From the NCBI GenBank assembly GCA_002838815.1, contig LQGW01000001.1, forward strand, positions 1 through 61,679: a stretch of DNA of 61,679 nt, given 5' to 3'. This document shows positions 9,083-16,543 of the stretch, one piece after another; positions within the stretch are counted from its first letter, which is position 1, and each line of letters starts with the position of its first letter. A model generated the notes under the pieces. The model made no database searches and had not been told where the DNA came from. It saw nothing but the letters and a program-made list of their open reading frames with translations. The position numbers and the translations under genes were made by a program. Origin of the DNA: Clostridiaceae bacterium JG1575. Lineage in GTDB: Bacteria; Bacillota; Clostridia; Clostridiales; Clostridiaceae.

Positions 9083-10294
9083 ATGAAACGATTGATCGAC
9101 AATGCGACGGTATATCCCATGGACCAAGATCCCATATTGGGGGGCTGGATCCTTTTGGACGAAGATCGCATCGCTGCCTTGGGCACCAAAGAACAAGCCC
9201 CCCCCGAGTGGGAGGAGCGCCTGGACGCGAAGGGCGCCTGGGTGTTGCCCGGATTCATTGACGGACACACCCACCTTGGCATGCACGAGGCCGCTTTGGG
9301 CTTTGAGGGTAACGACACCAATGAAGCCTCGGATCCCCTGACCCCTCAAGTGCGTGCCATCGATGGATGCAATCCAAGAGACGTCGGGTTCGCTAAGGCG
9401 CGCTCTGCGGGAGTGACCCTTGTCATGGCCGGCCCCGGATCGGCCAACGTCGTGGGTGGCACCTTCATGACGATCAGAACCTATGGGGAATGCATTGATG
9501 ACATGGTCCTGCCGCAATCTACGGCCATGAAGTGCGCATTTGGCGAAAACCCCAAGCGCTTTTATGGGAAAAACGGCAAGATGCCCATCACCCGTATGGG
9601 CACCGCTTCGCTTTTGAGAAAAACCCTGCAGGAAGCTAAAAACTACCAAGAAAAGAAAGCAAGGGCCCTGGAGAAGGGAGACTATTTTGAAGAGCAGCTG
9701 GGCATGGAAGCCATGCTGAAGGTCTTAAATCAAGAGATGCCGTTAAAGGCGCACGCCCATCGGGCGGATGATATCTTGACGGCGCTGCGCATTGCCCGGG
9801 AATTTAAGGTAGACATCACCTTGGATCATTGTACGGAAGGACACCTCATTAAGGAGAGCCTTAAAGGACAAAAAGCCTTCGTGGGGCCTACTTTTCTGCC
9901 GGCCTCCAAGGTGGAGTTGCAAAACAAGGGTTTTGAAACCGTGGTCGAATTGATGCATTCTGGCGTGCTCTGCGCCATTACCACCGATCATCCCGTGATT
10001 TCATTGGAGCTTTTGCCGGTCTGCGCGGGTCTTGCTATGAAGGCGGGTCTTACGGAACAGGAAGCGTTGTCGTCCATCACCATAAACCCAGCCAAGATTT
10101 TGGGCATCGATTCGGAATACGGCACCTTAACGGTGGGCAAAAAGGCGAATCTGACCCTCTATGATGCCACCCCGTTATCGAATCTTTCCCAGTGCCTCAT
10201 GACCATCGCCGATGGCCAGGTCGTGTACGCCCATGAAAAAGCGCCCAAGGCAGAAATCCGGGAGCGCTCAAAGGCCAGAGGGGTAATCTTATAA
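9083..10294 (+). CDS. Amidohydrolase superfamily protein (imidazolonepropionase/dihydroorotase-like fold)
   Basis: This 403-residue metal-dependent hydrolase has a small N-terminal beta domain, the metal motif GFIDGHTHLGMHE around residue 57, further metal ligands at KAHAHRADD and LDHCTEGH, and the catalytic Asp in ITTDHP. The C-terminus closes the beta domain (GTLTVGKKANLTLYD). These features fit a cytoplasmic cyclic-amidase or deaminase type enzyme, but the substrate cannot be told. AGGAGG lies seven bases before the ATG at 9083, so the longer frame from 9020 is not used. It stands alone with its own terminator. Confidence 0.88.
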   Translation: MKRLIDNATVYPMDQDPILGGWILLDEDRIAALGTKEQAPPEWEERLDAKGAWVLPGFIDGHTHLGMHEAALGFEGNDTNEASDPLTPQVRAIDGCNPRDVGFAKARSAGVTLVMAGPGSANVVGGTFMTIRTYGECIDDMVLPQSTAMKCAFGENPKRFYGKNGKMPITRMGTASLLRKTLQEAKNYQEKKARALEKGDYFEEQLGMEAMLKVLNQEMPLKAHAHRADDILTALRIAREFKVDITLDHCTEGHLIKESLKGQKAFVGPTFLPASKVELQNKGFETVVELMHSGVLCAITTDHPVISLELLPVCAGLAMKAGLTEQEALSSITINPAKILGIDSEYGTLTVGKKANLTLYDATPLSNLSQCLMTIADGQVVYAHEKAPKAEIRERSKARGVIL

Positions 10295-10312
10295 AATAAA
10301 AAGATACAACAA

Positions 10313-10350
10313 AAAGACTTCACCGAAACCTGGGCTTCGGTGAAGTCTTT
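10313..10350. terminator. Terminator between convergent genes
   Basis: AAAGACTTCACCGAA pairs with TTCGGTGAAGTCTTT around an eight-base loop. T-rich sequence follows on the plus strand and A-rich sequence precedes it, so it may work in both directions for the amidohydrolase and the FMN-binding lipoprotein. Confidence 0.85.
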
Positions 10351-10415
10351 TGTTGCTTTTGCGAAAGCGCCTGCCCGTCAAATCCCTTGGAGGGCGTCCG
10401 AAACGAGGAGGGTGT

Positions 10416-10772
10416 TTATTTGAACTTCGAAACGTCGAAGCCCATTTCCTGAAGGGCGGTTTCTACAGCCTTCTTGATGGCATCGGAGGTTACAGTGGCT
10501 CCGGCTTCTCCATCCACGGTGGTCTTGTTGTTTTTCACGATCTTCTCGGGAACGTTTTTTAACGCTTTTGCCGCGATGTCGGGGGTCTCCTTGTTTTCAA
10601 CAATCTCGACTTTCTCGATCTTTTCCTTGGTCGCGGTGACCTTGACCTTCAGGCCTTCGTGCATTCCCTTAACGGTAACTTCCTTGGTCTGAGATCCTGC
10701 TTGGGTTCCGCCGCATGCTGTAATGGTGAGCATGGCTCCGACCATCAATGCGCTCAAAATTTTCTTTGTCAT
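10416..10772 (-). CDS. FMN-binding domain lipoprotein
   Basis: This 118-residue protein starts with a lipoprotein signal (KILSALMVGAMLTITAC, cysteine near residue 20) and continues with a single FMN-binding domain. The motif DGEAGATVTSDAIKKAV matches the site where FMN is attached covalently to a threonine in RnfG/NqrC and extracellular electron-transfer proteins. The protein should sit on the outer face of the membrane and carry electrons. GGAGG precedes the ATG. No flavin transferase (ApbE) or Rnf genes are in the window, so its electron partner is unknown. Confidence 0.9.
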   Translation of the reverse strand: MTKKILSALMVGAMLTITACGGTQAGSQTKEVTVKGMHEGLKVKVTATKEKIEKVEIVENKETPDIAAKALKNVPEKIVKNNKTTVDGEAGATVTSDAIKKAVETALQEMGFDVSKFK

Positions 10773-10814
10773 TGTCTTTCTACCTCCAGATGGATTCTGA
10801 GATTGGATATGGTC

Positions 10815-10843
10815 ATTTTATCAGGTTCTTTAATTGAGCGCAA
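10815..10843 (-). promoter_or_regulatory. Promoter of the FMN-binding lipoprotein
   Basis: Read on the minus strand, TTGCGC (10843-10838) and TAAAAT (10820-10815) are 17 bases apart, about 45 bases before the start codon. Confidence 0.6.
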
Positions 10844-10998
10844 TTTGATTTAAACGAAGACAACGGTCTTTGTTCAAATGATTCACAATTAGTCGCTCGC
10901 TCCAATCTTTTTTTGCGGCACCTTTTTTTTAGAAAAAATGAGGCATCCGGTGGCGCGTCCCTTGAGTAGGCGGTGGCGAAGATCCGCTCCAGGGGTTC

Positions 10999-11029
10999 TT
11001 GTCGTCTTGGGCTTGAAATTTGGTACAAT
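10999..11029 (+). promoter_or_regulatory. Promoter of the two-component/ABC operon
   Basis: An extended -10 (TGG then TACAAT, 11021-11029) is preceded by TTGTCG at 10999-11004 with a 19-base spacer. Confidence 0.55.
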
Positions 11030-11099
11030 GAATGCAGGCAAGCAATGGACGTTAAGCACCCCCAAACAAGGCATTGGGGGACTGGAAAGGGGGAGGCGC

Positions 11100-11777
11100 A
11101 TGCATCGAATTTTGATTGTGGAGGATGATCCGACCATTGCCCGTGAGCTCAAGGAAGAATTGACCCATTGGGGGTTTGAGGTACTAGTGATCCAGGAGTT
11201 TCATGACGTTTTGAAAGAAGTTCAGGCCGCAAAACCTCAACTGGTCCTGATGGATATCAAGCTTCCCGTACACAACGGCTTTCATTGGACTCAGGAGATC
11301 CGAAAGAGCTCCCAGGTCCCCATATTGTTTTTGTCCTCCCGCAGCGACAACATCGACATCGTTACGGCCATCCAAATGGGGGCGGATGATTTTATCCCCA
11401 AGCCCTTTTCCATGAGTGTGGCCGTAGCAAAAATTCAAGCGATTCTTCGTCGAACCTACGATTTTGGCCAACAGGAGCTTCGCTATACCTATGGTGGCGT
11501 CACGCTTCGGCCGGAGGAAATGGTGGTGGACTATGAAGGAGCGCGGGAGGCGCTGACGCGCACGGAATGCCGCATCCTCTTGTCCCTTTTTGAACATAAA
11601 GGCACTTGGGTGAGCCGGGAGACCCTTTGCATGAACCTTTGGGACTCGGATGAATTCATTGATGACAACACCCTTTCGGTGAACCTCTCACGCCTTCGGC
11701 GAAAGCTCCTCAATTTAGGACTCGAAGGCTTTATCGACACCAAAAAAGGAGTGGGCTATGGCATCGGCCTGGAATGA
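11100..11777 (+). CDS. OmpR-family response regulator, BceR-like
   Basis: This 225-residue protein has an N-terminal receiver domain with the acidic pair (VEDD), the phospho-acceptor Asp in LVLMDIKLP near residue 53, and the conserved Lys in DDFIPKPF, followed by a winged-helix DNA-binding domain (LSVNLSRLRRKL). It should bind the promoter of antimicrobial-peptide response genes once phosphorylated. GGGGGAGG precedes the ATG at 11100, so the much longer open frame from 10938 is not used. The gene overlaps the histidine kinase by 20 bases, which marks an operon with the kinase and an ABC ATPase. Confidence 0.92.
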   Translation: MHRILIVEDDPTIARELKEELTHWGFEVLVIQEFHDVLKEVQAAKPQLVLMDIKLPVHNGFHWTQEIRKSSQVPILFLSSRSDNIDIVTAIQMGADDFIPKPFSMSVAVAKIQAILRRTYDFGQQELRYTYGGVTLRPEEMVVDYEGAREALTRTECRILLSLFEHKGTWVSRETLCMNLWDSDEFIDDNTLSVNLSRLRRKLLNLGLEGFIDTKKGVGYGIGLE

Positions 11778-12834
11778 CCGTCCGATAAAGGCGACGCACC
11801 CTAAAGAGGAGCAGGCGCTATTTCGGCGGATGATGGCAGCCAAGAGTGCGCCCTTGGTGGTGTTGTGGTTTTGGTGTTTTTTGGTCTTCGCCCTAGTGGC
11901 GTTTCTCTCAGGCACTCCCTGGGCGCACTTGTTGTATGCTGCTTTTTTGTCCTTCATCGGTGTTCTTTTTTTTGTGTTCCGCATGCTCCATGCAGAAAAG
12001 CAAAAAAAAGCCCTTTTGGAGCGGGTGAGCGCCGAGGACGTGCAGGTCCTCAAAAAATGGCCCGGCGAGGGGGAGGGACTGCTCATTAAAAAGCTGCAAG
12101 AGATGGAGCGGCAACATCGTGCCTATAAAAATGAAGTGCAAATCCAAAGCCAGGAGACAAAAGACTATTTTACTCTGTGGGTGCATCAAATCAAAACCCC
12201 CATCAGCGCCATGACGTTGATTTTGGAAAAGCAGGGAGCGCTGCCTCAGGCGGTGGAACTCTCCCACGAACTGTTGCGCATCGAAGACTATACAAGCCTT
12301 GCGTTATCTTATGTGAAGCTCGATGAGCGTTCCACGGATCTTGATTTTTCAACGATCTGTGTGGATGAGGTGCTTCGGCGGGTCATCAAGCGCTATAAAA
12401 CCCTCTTCATCCATGGGCAAATCCGGCTGGAGTTTGAACCCACCCCAGTCCAAGTCGTCACGGACGGCTGGTGGCTGGGCATTCTCTTTGAACAGCTTTT
12501 GGGCAATGCCTTGAAGTATACCCCGCCCGGCGGGACCATTTCCATCACGCCGGGGCCCAAAGACGGAACGCTTTTTATCAAGGATACGGGCATCGGCATT
12601 CCCAGTGAAGATCTGCCCAGAATCTTTGAGGGGGGCTTTTCGGGGCTCAATGGACGCCTTAGTGAAAAATCCACGGGCCTTGGTCTTTTTTTGGTGAGAC
12701 AGATCCTGCGGCGCTTGGGTCATGAGATTCGCATTACGTCCCCAAAGGAAGGAGGGACCACCGTATTCTTGGATTTATCCCGCAGCGCAGAGCAAGGAGA
12801 AGAAACGAATGTTTTTAGAGGTTCAAAATCTTGA
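11758..12834 (+). CDS. Intramembrane-sensing histidine kinase, BceS-like
   Basis: This 358-residue kinase has two transmembrane helices (about 31-51 and 58-78) separated by only about six residues, the hallmark of intramembrane-sensing kinases that detect peptide antibiotics through a partner ABC transporter. The H box is WVHQIKTPISAM, the N box NALKYTPPGG, and the G boxes DTGIGIP and STGLGLFL. AGGAG lies six bases before the ATG. Known BceS proteins have no ligand loop and rely on the BceB permease for sensing, yet no permease gene is seen here. The gene overlaps both neighbours. Confidence 0.92.
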   Translation: MASAWNDRPIKATHPKEEQALFRRMMAAKSAPLVVLWFWCFLVFALVAFLSGTPWAHLLYAAFLSFIGVLFFVFRMLHAEKQKKALLERVSAEDVQVLKKWPGEGEGLLIKKLQEMERQHRAYKNEVQIQSQETKDYFTLWVHQIKTPISAMTLILEKQGALPQAVELSHELLRIEDYTSLALSYVKLDERSTDLDFSTICVDEVLRRVIKRYKTLFIHGQIRLEFEPTPVQVVTDGWWLGILFEQLLGNALKYTPPGGTISITPGPKDGTLFIKDTGIGIPSEDLPRIFEGGFSGLNGRLSEKSTGLGLFLVRQILRRLGHEIRITSPKEGGTTVFLDLSRSAEQGEETNVFRGSKS

Positions 12835-13567
12835 AAAAATCTATTTGGAAGAGCGCACTGGTCGGCCCACCCGCGCACTGCAAAAGGTTACGTTTTCTGT
12901 AAAACGGGGGGAATTCATTGCCGTCATGGGGGAATCGGGTTCTGGGAAGACCACCTTGTTGAATCTATTGGCCACATTGGATGAGCCCACCGCCGGACAT
13001 ATTTATCTTGAGGGCGAGGAGGTATCGAGATTGGATCCCGGGCAAAAGGAGCGCTTTCGGCGAACTCAGTTGGGGTTTGTCTTTCAAGAACACGCCCTTT
13101 TGGATACGTGCTCGGTTAAGGACAACATCGCCCTGCCCTTGGTGCTGGAGCACGAGAGCTTAGGGCGCATTGAACGCCGGATTCAAGAAGTTGCTCAGCA
13201 AACCAATACCACTTCGCTGCTGACGCGTTCCATCCATGAACTCTCGGGCGGAGAGCGAGCCCGCGTTGCCCTAGCCCGGGCGTTGAGTCCCATCCCAGCG
13301 CTTATTTTGGCGGATGAGCCCACGGGGGCTTTGGATTCCGCCGCAAGCGCAGCTCTTTTGGATCTTTTGGAGCAGTGCCATCGCCTCGGGCAAACTCTTT
13401 TGATGGTGACCCACTCGGCCTTGGCCGCCTCCCGGGCGAGTCGCGTGCTTTTTATTCGGGACGGCATGCTCTTTCATGAGATCTACCGCGGGGAGAGTTC
13501 CTCTTTTGAGTTCGTTCGGCGCATTCACGAGAGCTTATCGGTGCTTTTCTCCCGTTCCCAAAGCTAA
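12809..13567 (+). CDS. ABC transporter ATPase, BceA/MacB-like, without a permease gene
   Basis: The 252-residue ATPase has Walker A GESGSGKTT, a Q-loop in FVFQEHALLD, signature LSGGERARVALARAL and Walker B LILADEPTGALD. It matches the BceA/LolD/MacB group, which drives removal of peptide antibiotics from their lipid targets. AAGGAG precedes the ATG at 12809 and the gene overlaps the kinase by 26 bases. The cognate BceB-type permease (about 650 residues, ten helices) would normally follow directly, but the next gene is an unrelated hydrolase with its own promoter. The ATPase itself looks intact. Either the permease is elsewhere or it has been lost. Confidence 0.9.
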   Translation: MFLEVQNLEKIYLEERTGRPTRALQKVTFSVKRGEFIAVMGESGSGKTTLLNLLATLDEPTAGHIYLEGEEVSRLDPGQKERFRRTQLGFVFQEHALLDTCSVKDNIALPLVLEHESLGRIERRIQEVAQQTNTTSLLTRSIHELSGGERARVALARALSPIPALILADEPTGALDSAASAALLDLLEQCHRLGQTLLMVTHSALAASRASRVLFIRDGMLFHEIYRGESSSFEFVRRIHESLSVLFSRSQS

Positions 13568-13602
13568 AAAGCAATACAGAAGTTACAAACACCCAAACAC
13601 CT

Positions 13603-13633
13603 TTGTAAATTCGTTACATCTTCATCGTATAAT
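13603..13633 (+). promoter_or_regulatory. Promoter of the lysophospholipase gene pair
   Basis: TTGTAA at 13603-13608 and a perfect TATAAT at 13628-13633 have a 19-base spacer. Transcription should start near 13640, so the leader is extremely short. Confidence 0.6.
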
Positions 13634-13652
13634 GAAGTCGGGAGTGATGAAT

Positions 13653-14570
13653 TTGAAGATGAAAACCATCCAAATGGGGCAGTTGGATCTGGCCCTAGCC
13701 CATTGGGCCTTTAATGGAACGGGAACGCCTCGCGCCATCGTTCAATTGGTTCACGGGATTTCCGAACACATCGGACGATATGATGAATTTGCTCAATTTT
13801 TAAATGATAATGGATTTGAAGTATACGGTCACGATCATCCCGGCCACGGACAAACGGGTCCCATATTGGGGGAATGCCCCGGGGATGCCATGAGCACCCT
13901 CACGGCCGGCATTCGAGCGGTCCGTGAGGTGATCGCTCAAGAGCACCCGGAGCGTCCGGTGGTGCTTTTTGGGCATTCCATGGGCTCTTTTTTGTCGCTT
14001 CGTTCCTGCGAATTGGACAAAGAAAGCTGGGATGCCCTCATTCTATGTGGAACCAACGGCCGAAATTCTTGGACCACGGAGCGCATCGCTCTGACGGGCG
14101 GCCGCTTCTTTTGCTGGCGCGATGCCGATAAAGAACATAGGGTCCGACTCAATCAGTTGCTGTTTATGGATATGAATCGAGCCATCCCCTCCCCGCGAAC
14201 TCCCTTTGACTGGCTCAATCGGGTGGATCAGGAGGTGGATCGTTATCTTATGGATCCTTTGTGCGGCCACCCCATGAAGGATGAATTCCTGTACAGCCTC
14301 ATTAAAGGCCTCAGCGTATGGTACCGGAAAGAGGAACTTGCGCGCCTTTCCAAAAATCTGCCCATTTTGATTCTCTCTGGCACGATGGACCCCGTGGGCC
14401 AACACGGCAGAGGCGCCGCAAAGCTTGCCCGCTCTTTGACGGAATCAGGGGTTCGGCAGGTGTATCTTCGCTTTTATGAGGGCGCTCGCCATGAACTACT
14501 CTTAGAAGAGTCCCGGTATGAAATGATGAACGACATTCTCGATTTTCTCAATCTGGTTTTAAAGGAGTAA
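13653..14570 (+). CDS. Alpha/beta hydrolase, monoacylglycerol lipase / lysophospholipase type
   Basis: This roughly 305-residue enzyme is of the PldB/MGL family. It has the oxyanion motif LVHGISEHIGRYDEF, nucleophile elbow GHSMGSFLS, acid in ILSGTMDPVG and histidine in YEGARHELL, giving a complete Ser-Asp-His triad. No signal peptide is seen. The start is uncertain: GGGAG at 13640-13644 best fits the TTG at 13653, but the ATGs at 13647 and 13659 are also in frame, and the promoter -10 overlaps the ATG at 13632. It is followed after two bases by the next gene, so the two are co-translated. It probably releases fatty acids from monoacyl lipids. Confidence 0.88.
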   Translation: MKMKTIQMGQLDLALAHWAFNGTGTPRAIVQLVHGISEHIGRYDEFAQFLNDNGFEVYGHDHPGHGQTGPILGECPGDAMSTLTAGIRAVREVIAQEHPERPVVLFGHSMGSFLSLRSCELDKESWDALILCGTNGRNSWTTERIALTGGRFFCWRDADKEHRVRLNQLLFMDMNRAIPSPRTPFDWLNRVDQEVDRYLMDPLCGHPMKDEFLYSLIKGLSVWYRKEELARLSKNLPILILSGTMDPVGQHGRGAAKLARSLTESGVRQVYLRFYEGARHELLLEESRYEMMNDILDFLNLVLKE

Positions 14571-14572
14571 CT

Positions 14573-14932
14573 ATGCCCTTCACCATCTCTGAACTCGCCC
14601 AAGCTCTTTTGGACGCCTTGGGCGGTGCGCTCAACGTCCAAAACCTCTCCTTGAATCAGGAGCGGATGCGTTTTCGGCTCCAGAACGATTCACTCTTGCG
14701 CCAGGATCAAATCAAGCGTATGAAGGGGATTGTCGGCACCATTGAAGCCGACGGCTATTTCTTTGTCGTGCCGCAAAAGGCCATTGCAGAAGCTTTATAT
14801 AAGGCGCTGCAGCAACAGATGGGTCCGCAGGTTCCCCCAGCAAAGACCCCAAAGGCAGGAGTTGGCCGCCGCCTTCGAACGTGGTTTTTCGGCGTCATGA
14901 AGAAAAGAACGCCCAGTGATTCGGGGGCCTAA
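14573..14932 (+). CDS. EIIB-like domain protein lacking the phosphorylation cysteine
   Basis: Residues 1-80 of this 119-residue protein follow the pattern of a glucose-type PTS EIIB domain: an N-terminal helix (AQALLDALGGALNVQNL), then a strand where CATRLR is expected, here replaced by QERMRFRL, then LQNDSLLRQDQIKRMKG and the domain-end VVPQKAIAEALYKAL. The phospho-acceptor cysteine is absent, so it cannot act as a PTS phospho-carrier. The tail is proline-rich then basic (RRLRTWFFGVMKKR), perhaps touching the membrane. AGGAG overlaps the stop region of the lipase gene and the start lies two bases after its stop, implying a linked role. The domain match is by eye only. Confidence 0.65.
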   Translation: MPFTISELAQALLDALGGALNVQNLSLNQERMRFRLQNDSLLRQDQIKRMKGIVGTIEADGYFFVVPQKAIAEALYKALQQQMGPQVPPAKTPKAGVGRRLRTWFFGVMKKRTPSDSGA

Positions 14933-14966
14933 CCGTAAGCGGTGCCGCCTCTTTCCCAAACGTCGA

Positions 14967-15008
14967 AAAAAACGATGGCTCCCCGAGGGAGGACCATCGT
15001 TTTTCTTT
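14967..15008. terminator. Bidirectional terminator
   Basis: AAAAACGATGG pairs with CCATCGTTTTT around a 15-base loop, with T-runs on the 3' side of either strand. It separates convergent transcription of the lipase pair and psd. Confidence 0.85.
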
Positions 15009-15022
15009 TGAGCCGCTTTGGG

Positions 15023-15967
15023 TCAAGCTTTTTTTGAGGCTTGATCGGTGGTTTCTTCATCTAAGGGACTTCTTGCCAACAGATCCTCCATCAGGGATTC
15101 GCCTTGACGAAGTCGGACTTCGAGTCCCTTGGCGGAAAGCAGGAGGAGATCCTCACGGATGGCCCATCCAGGACTGGGCGGCGTCAACACAAGCAACGTG
15201 GATCCCCCGAAGGCAAAGTAGCCCTTTTCCTCACCAATCCTTGCAGGACCCGCGCCGCGGCGGTGGTGGATGCTGCCCACGGAGGTTGCGCCCACCTGCA
15301 CCAAGGCTATGGGGCCCAAAGAGGGATGGCGAAGGTAGGTTACGACGCGCTTGTTTTTTAAATACAGCTCGGGAATGCGTTGGAGGGCCAAGGGGTTGAC
15401 GGAATAGTAAGCTCCTGGAAAATGCGCAGAACCCAAGTCCATACAGGAGATGGGGTAGTGGAAGCGGTGATAATCGGTGGGGTTTAGGCGCAGGGTGAAG
15501 AGCGTGCCGCCCTCAAAGGGCTCCGCCAAGGAGGCGTCCCCCAAAAGCTCCGCCAAGTGGTAGGGGTGCCCCTTGGCCTGCAGCGCAGCATCTATGGCAA
15601 GATCAGTCGCGACACGGACCCGGGCATCCGCGGGGGAAACCAAGTGGCAGCCCTTGGCGGGCAGAGGGCGCGCGCCAGGACGCAAGGCTCGTGTGAAGAA
15701 TTCGTTGAAGGTGCGAAACCCCCCGGGGGGGATCACGGCCTCGGCCATGGGGATGCCGTAGTCCTCAATAAACGGCTTGATGCGCGACACTGAGAAGGGA
15801 CTGTCGCAGTAGGCCCCGGCAAACAGCTGCACGGCCTTACGCTTGATGAGGCCGTTGAGGAGCAGGGTCCCGGGAGCGGTCCCATACAAAACCTTTAGGA
15901 TGCCTTCTCCGGCAACTTGCTCTTTTTCAAAGCGTTTTGTATGGGGATCATAAACGATTAGGGACAT
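15023..15967 (-). CDS. psd: Phosphatidylserine decarboxylase proenzyme
   Basis: This 314-residue membrane-associated enzyme makes phosphatidylethanolamine. It self-cleaves at the GST motif in YFAFGGSTLLVL (about residue 255), turning the serine into the pyruvoyl cofactor. The Asp in LVSPADAR and the His in TDYHRFHYP complete the processing triad. The length fits the long proenzyme form known from clostridia. GGGAGG is seven bases before the ATG, which lies inside the end of tadA (10-base overlap), so both are translated from one message. Confidence 0.93.
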   Translation of the reverse strand: MSLIVYDPHTKRFEKEQVAGEGILKVLYGTAPGTLLLNGLIKRKAVQLFAGAYCDSPFSVSRIKPFIEDYGIPMAEAVIPPGGFRTFNEFFTRALRPGARPLPAKGCHLVSPADARVRVATDLAIDAALQAKGHPYHLAELLGDASLAEPFEGGTLFTLRLNPTDYHRFHYPISCMDLGSAHFPGAYYSVNPLALQRIPELYLKNKRVVTYLRHPSLGPIALVQVGATSVGSIHHRRGAGPARIGEEKGYFAFGGSTLLVLTPPSPGWAIREDLLLLSAKGLEVRLRQGESLMEDLLARSPLDEETTDQASKKA

Positions 15968-16464
15968 GAGGGGGCCTCCCGTTTGCTTTTTAATTGGTCA
16001 AAAAAGGCGGACAAAAGCTCCTGGGCCTCTTTGCGGTAATCCCAATGAACCGTAAGTTCGATCTTATTGAGGGGATCCCGGGTCAAATCGAGCACCGTCC
16101 CCATGGCTCCCGATTGGACCTCGTGCAGGGCTACCGTCACCTCACGGATGCGGCTTTGGGTAATTAAGGAGGTGCACATGGGGCAGGGCTCTAGGGTCAC
16201 ATAAAGCTGGCACCCCGTGAGTCGCCAGTTCTTCAAGGTTTGGGCGGCTTGCTGAATGGCTAGTACCTCGGCGTGGGCGCAAGGGTCCAAGCGCCGCTCT
16301 TTTTCATTGTGGCCGCGGCCGATGATTCGCCCTTCGTGGACGACGACGCAACCCACGGGGATTTCGCCCATAGCCAAGGCTTTGCGGGCCTCGAGGAGCG
16401 CCTCGGCCATAAAATCGGGAGCGCTTGGCAAAGAATCGTGGGAAGGGGAGGGAGAAGAAACCAT
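15958..16464 (-). CDS. tadA: tRNA-specific adenosine deaminase
   Basis: This 168-residue enzyme converts A34 to inosine in the anticodon of tRNA-Arg(ACG). The zinc and catalytic motifs are complete: CAHAEVLAI (HAE) and TLEPCPMC (PCxxC). The start at 16464 is chosen because GGAGGTG lies five bases upstream; the frame is open to 16503, but nothing supports starting there. An N-terminal tail of about 18 Ser/Pro-rich residues precedes the deaminase fold. It overlaps psd by 10 bases. Confidence 0.93.
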   Translation of the reverse strand: MVSSPSPSHDSLPSAPDFMAEALLEARKALAMGEIPVGCVVVHEGRIIGRGHNEKERRLDPCAHAEVLAIQQAAQTLKNWRLTGCQLYVTLEPCPMCTSLITQSRIREVTVALHEVQSGAMGTVLDLTRDPLNKIELTVHWDYRKEAQELLSAFFDQLKSKREAPSCP

Positions 16465-16514
16465 AGACACCTCCGAGGGGGAGCGGCGGATCGTGGCCGC
16501 CACTCAATAAGAAA

Positions 16515-16536
16515 GGGGCCCGCTGGTGGGGGCCCC
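16515..16536 (-). terminator. Possible terminator after the CorC-like gene
   Basis: A GC-rich hairpin (GGGGCCC / GGGCCCC) is followed on the minus strand by TTTCTTATT. The U-tract is short, so some readthrough into tadA is likely. Confidence 0.5.
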
Positions 16537-16543
16537 GGGGAAG

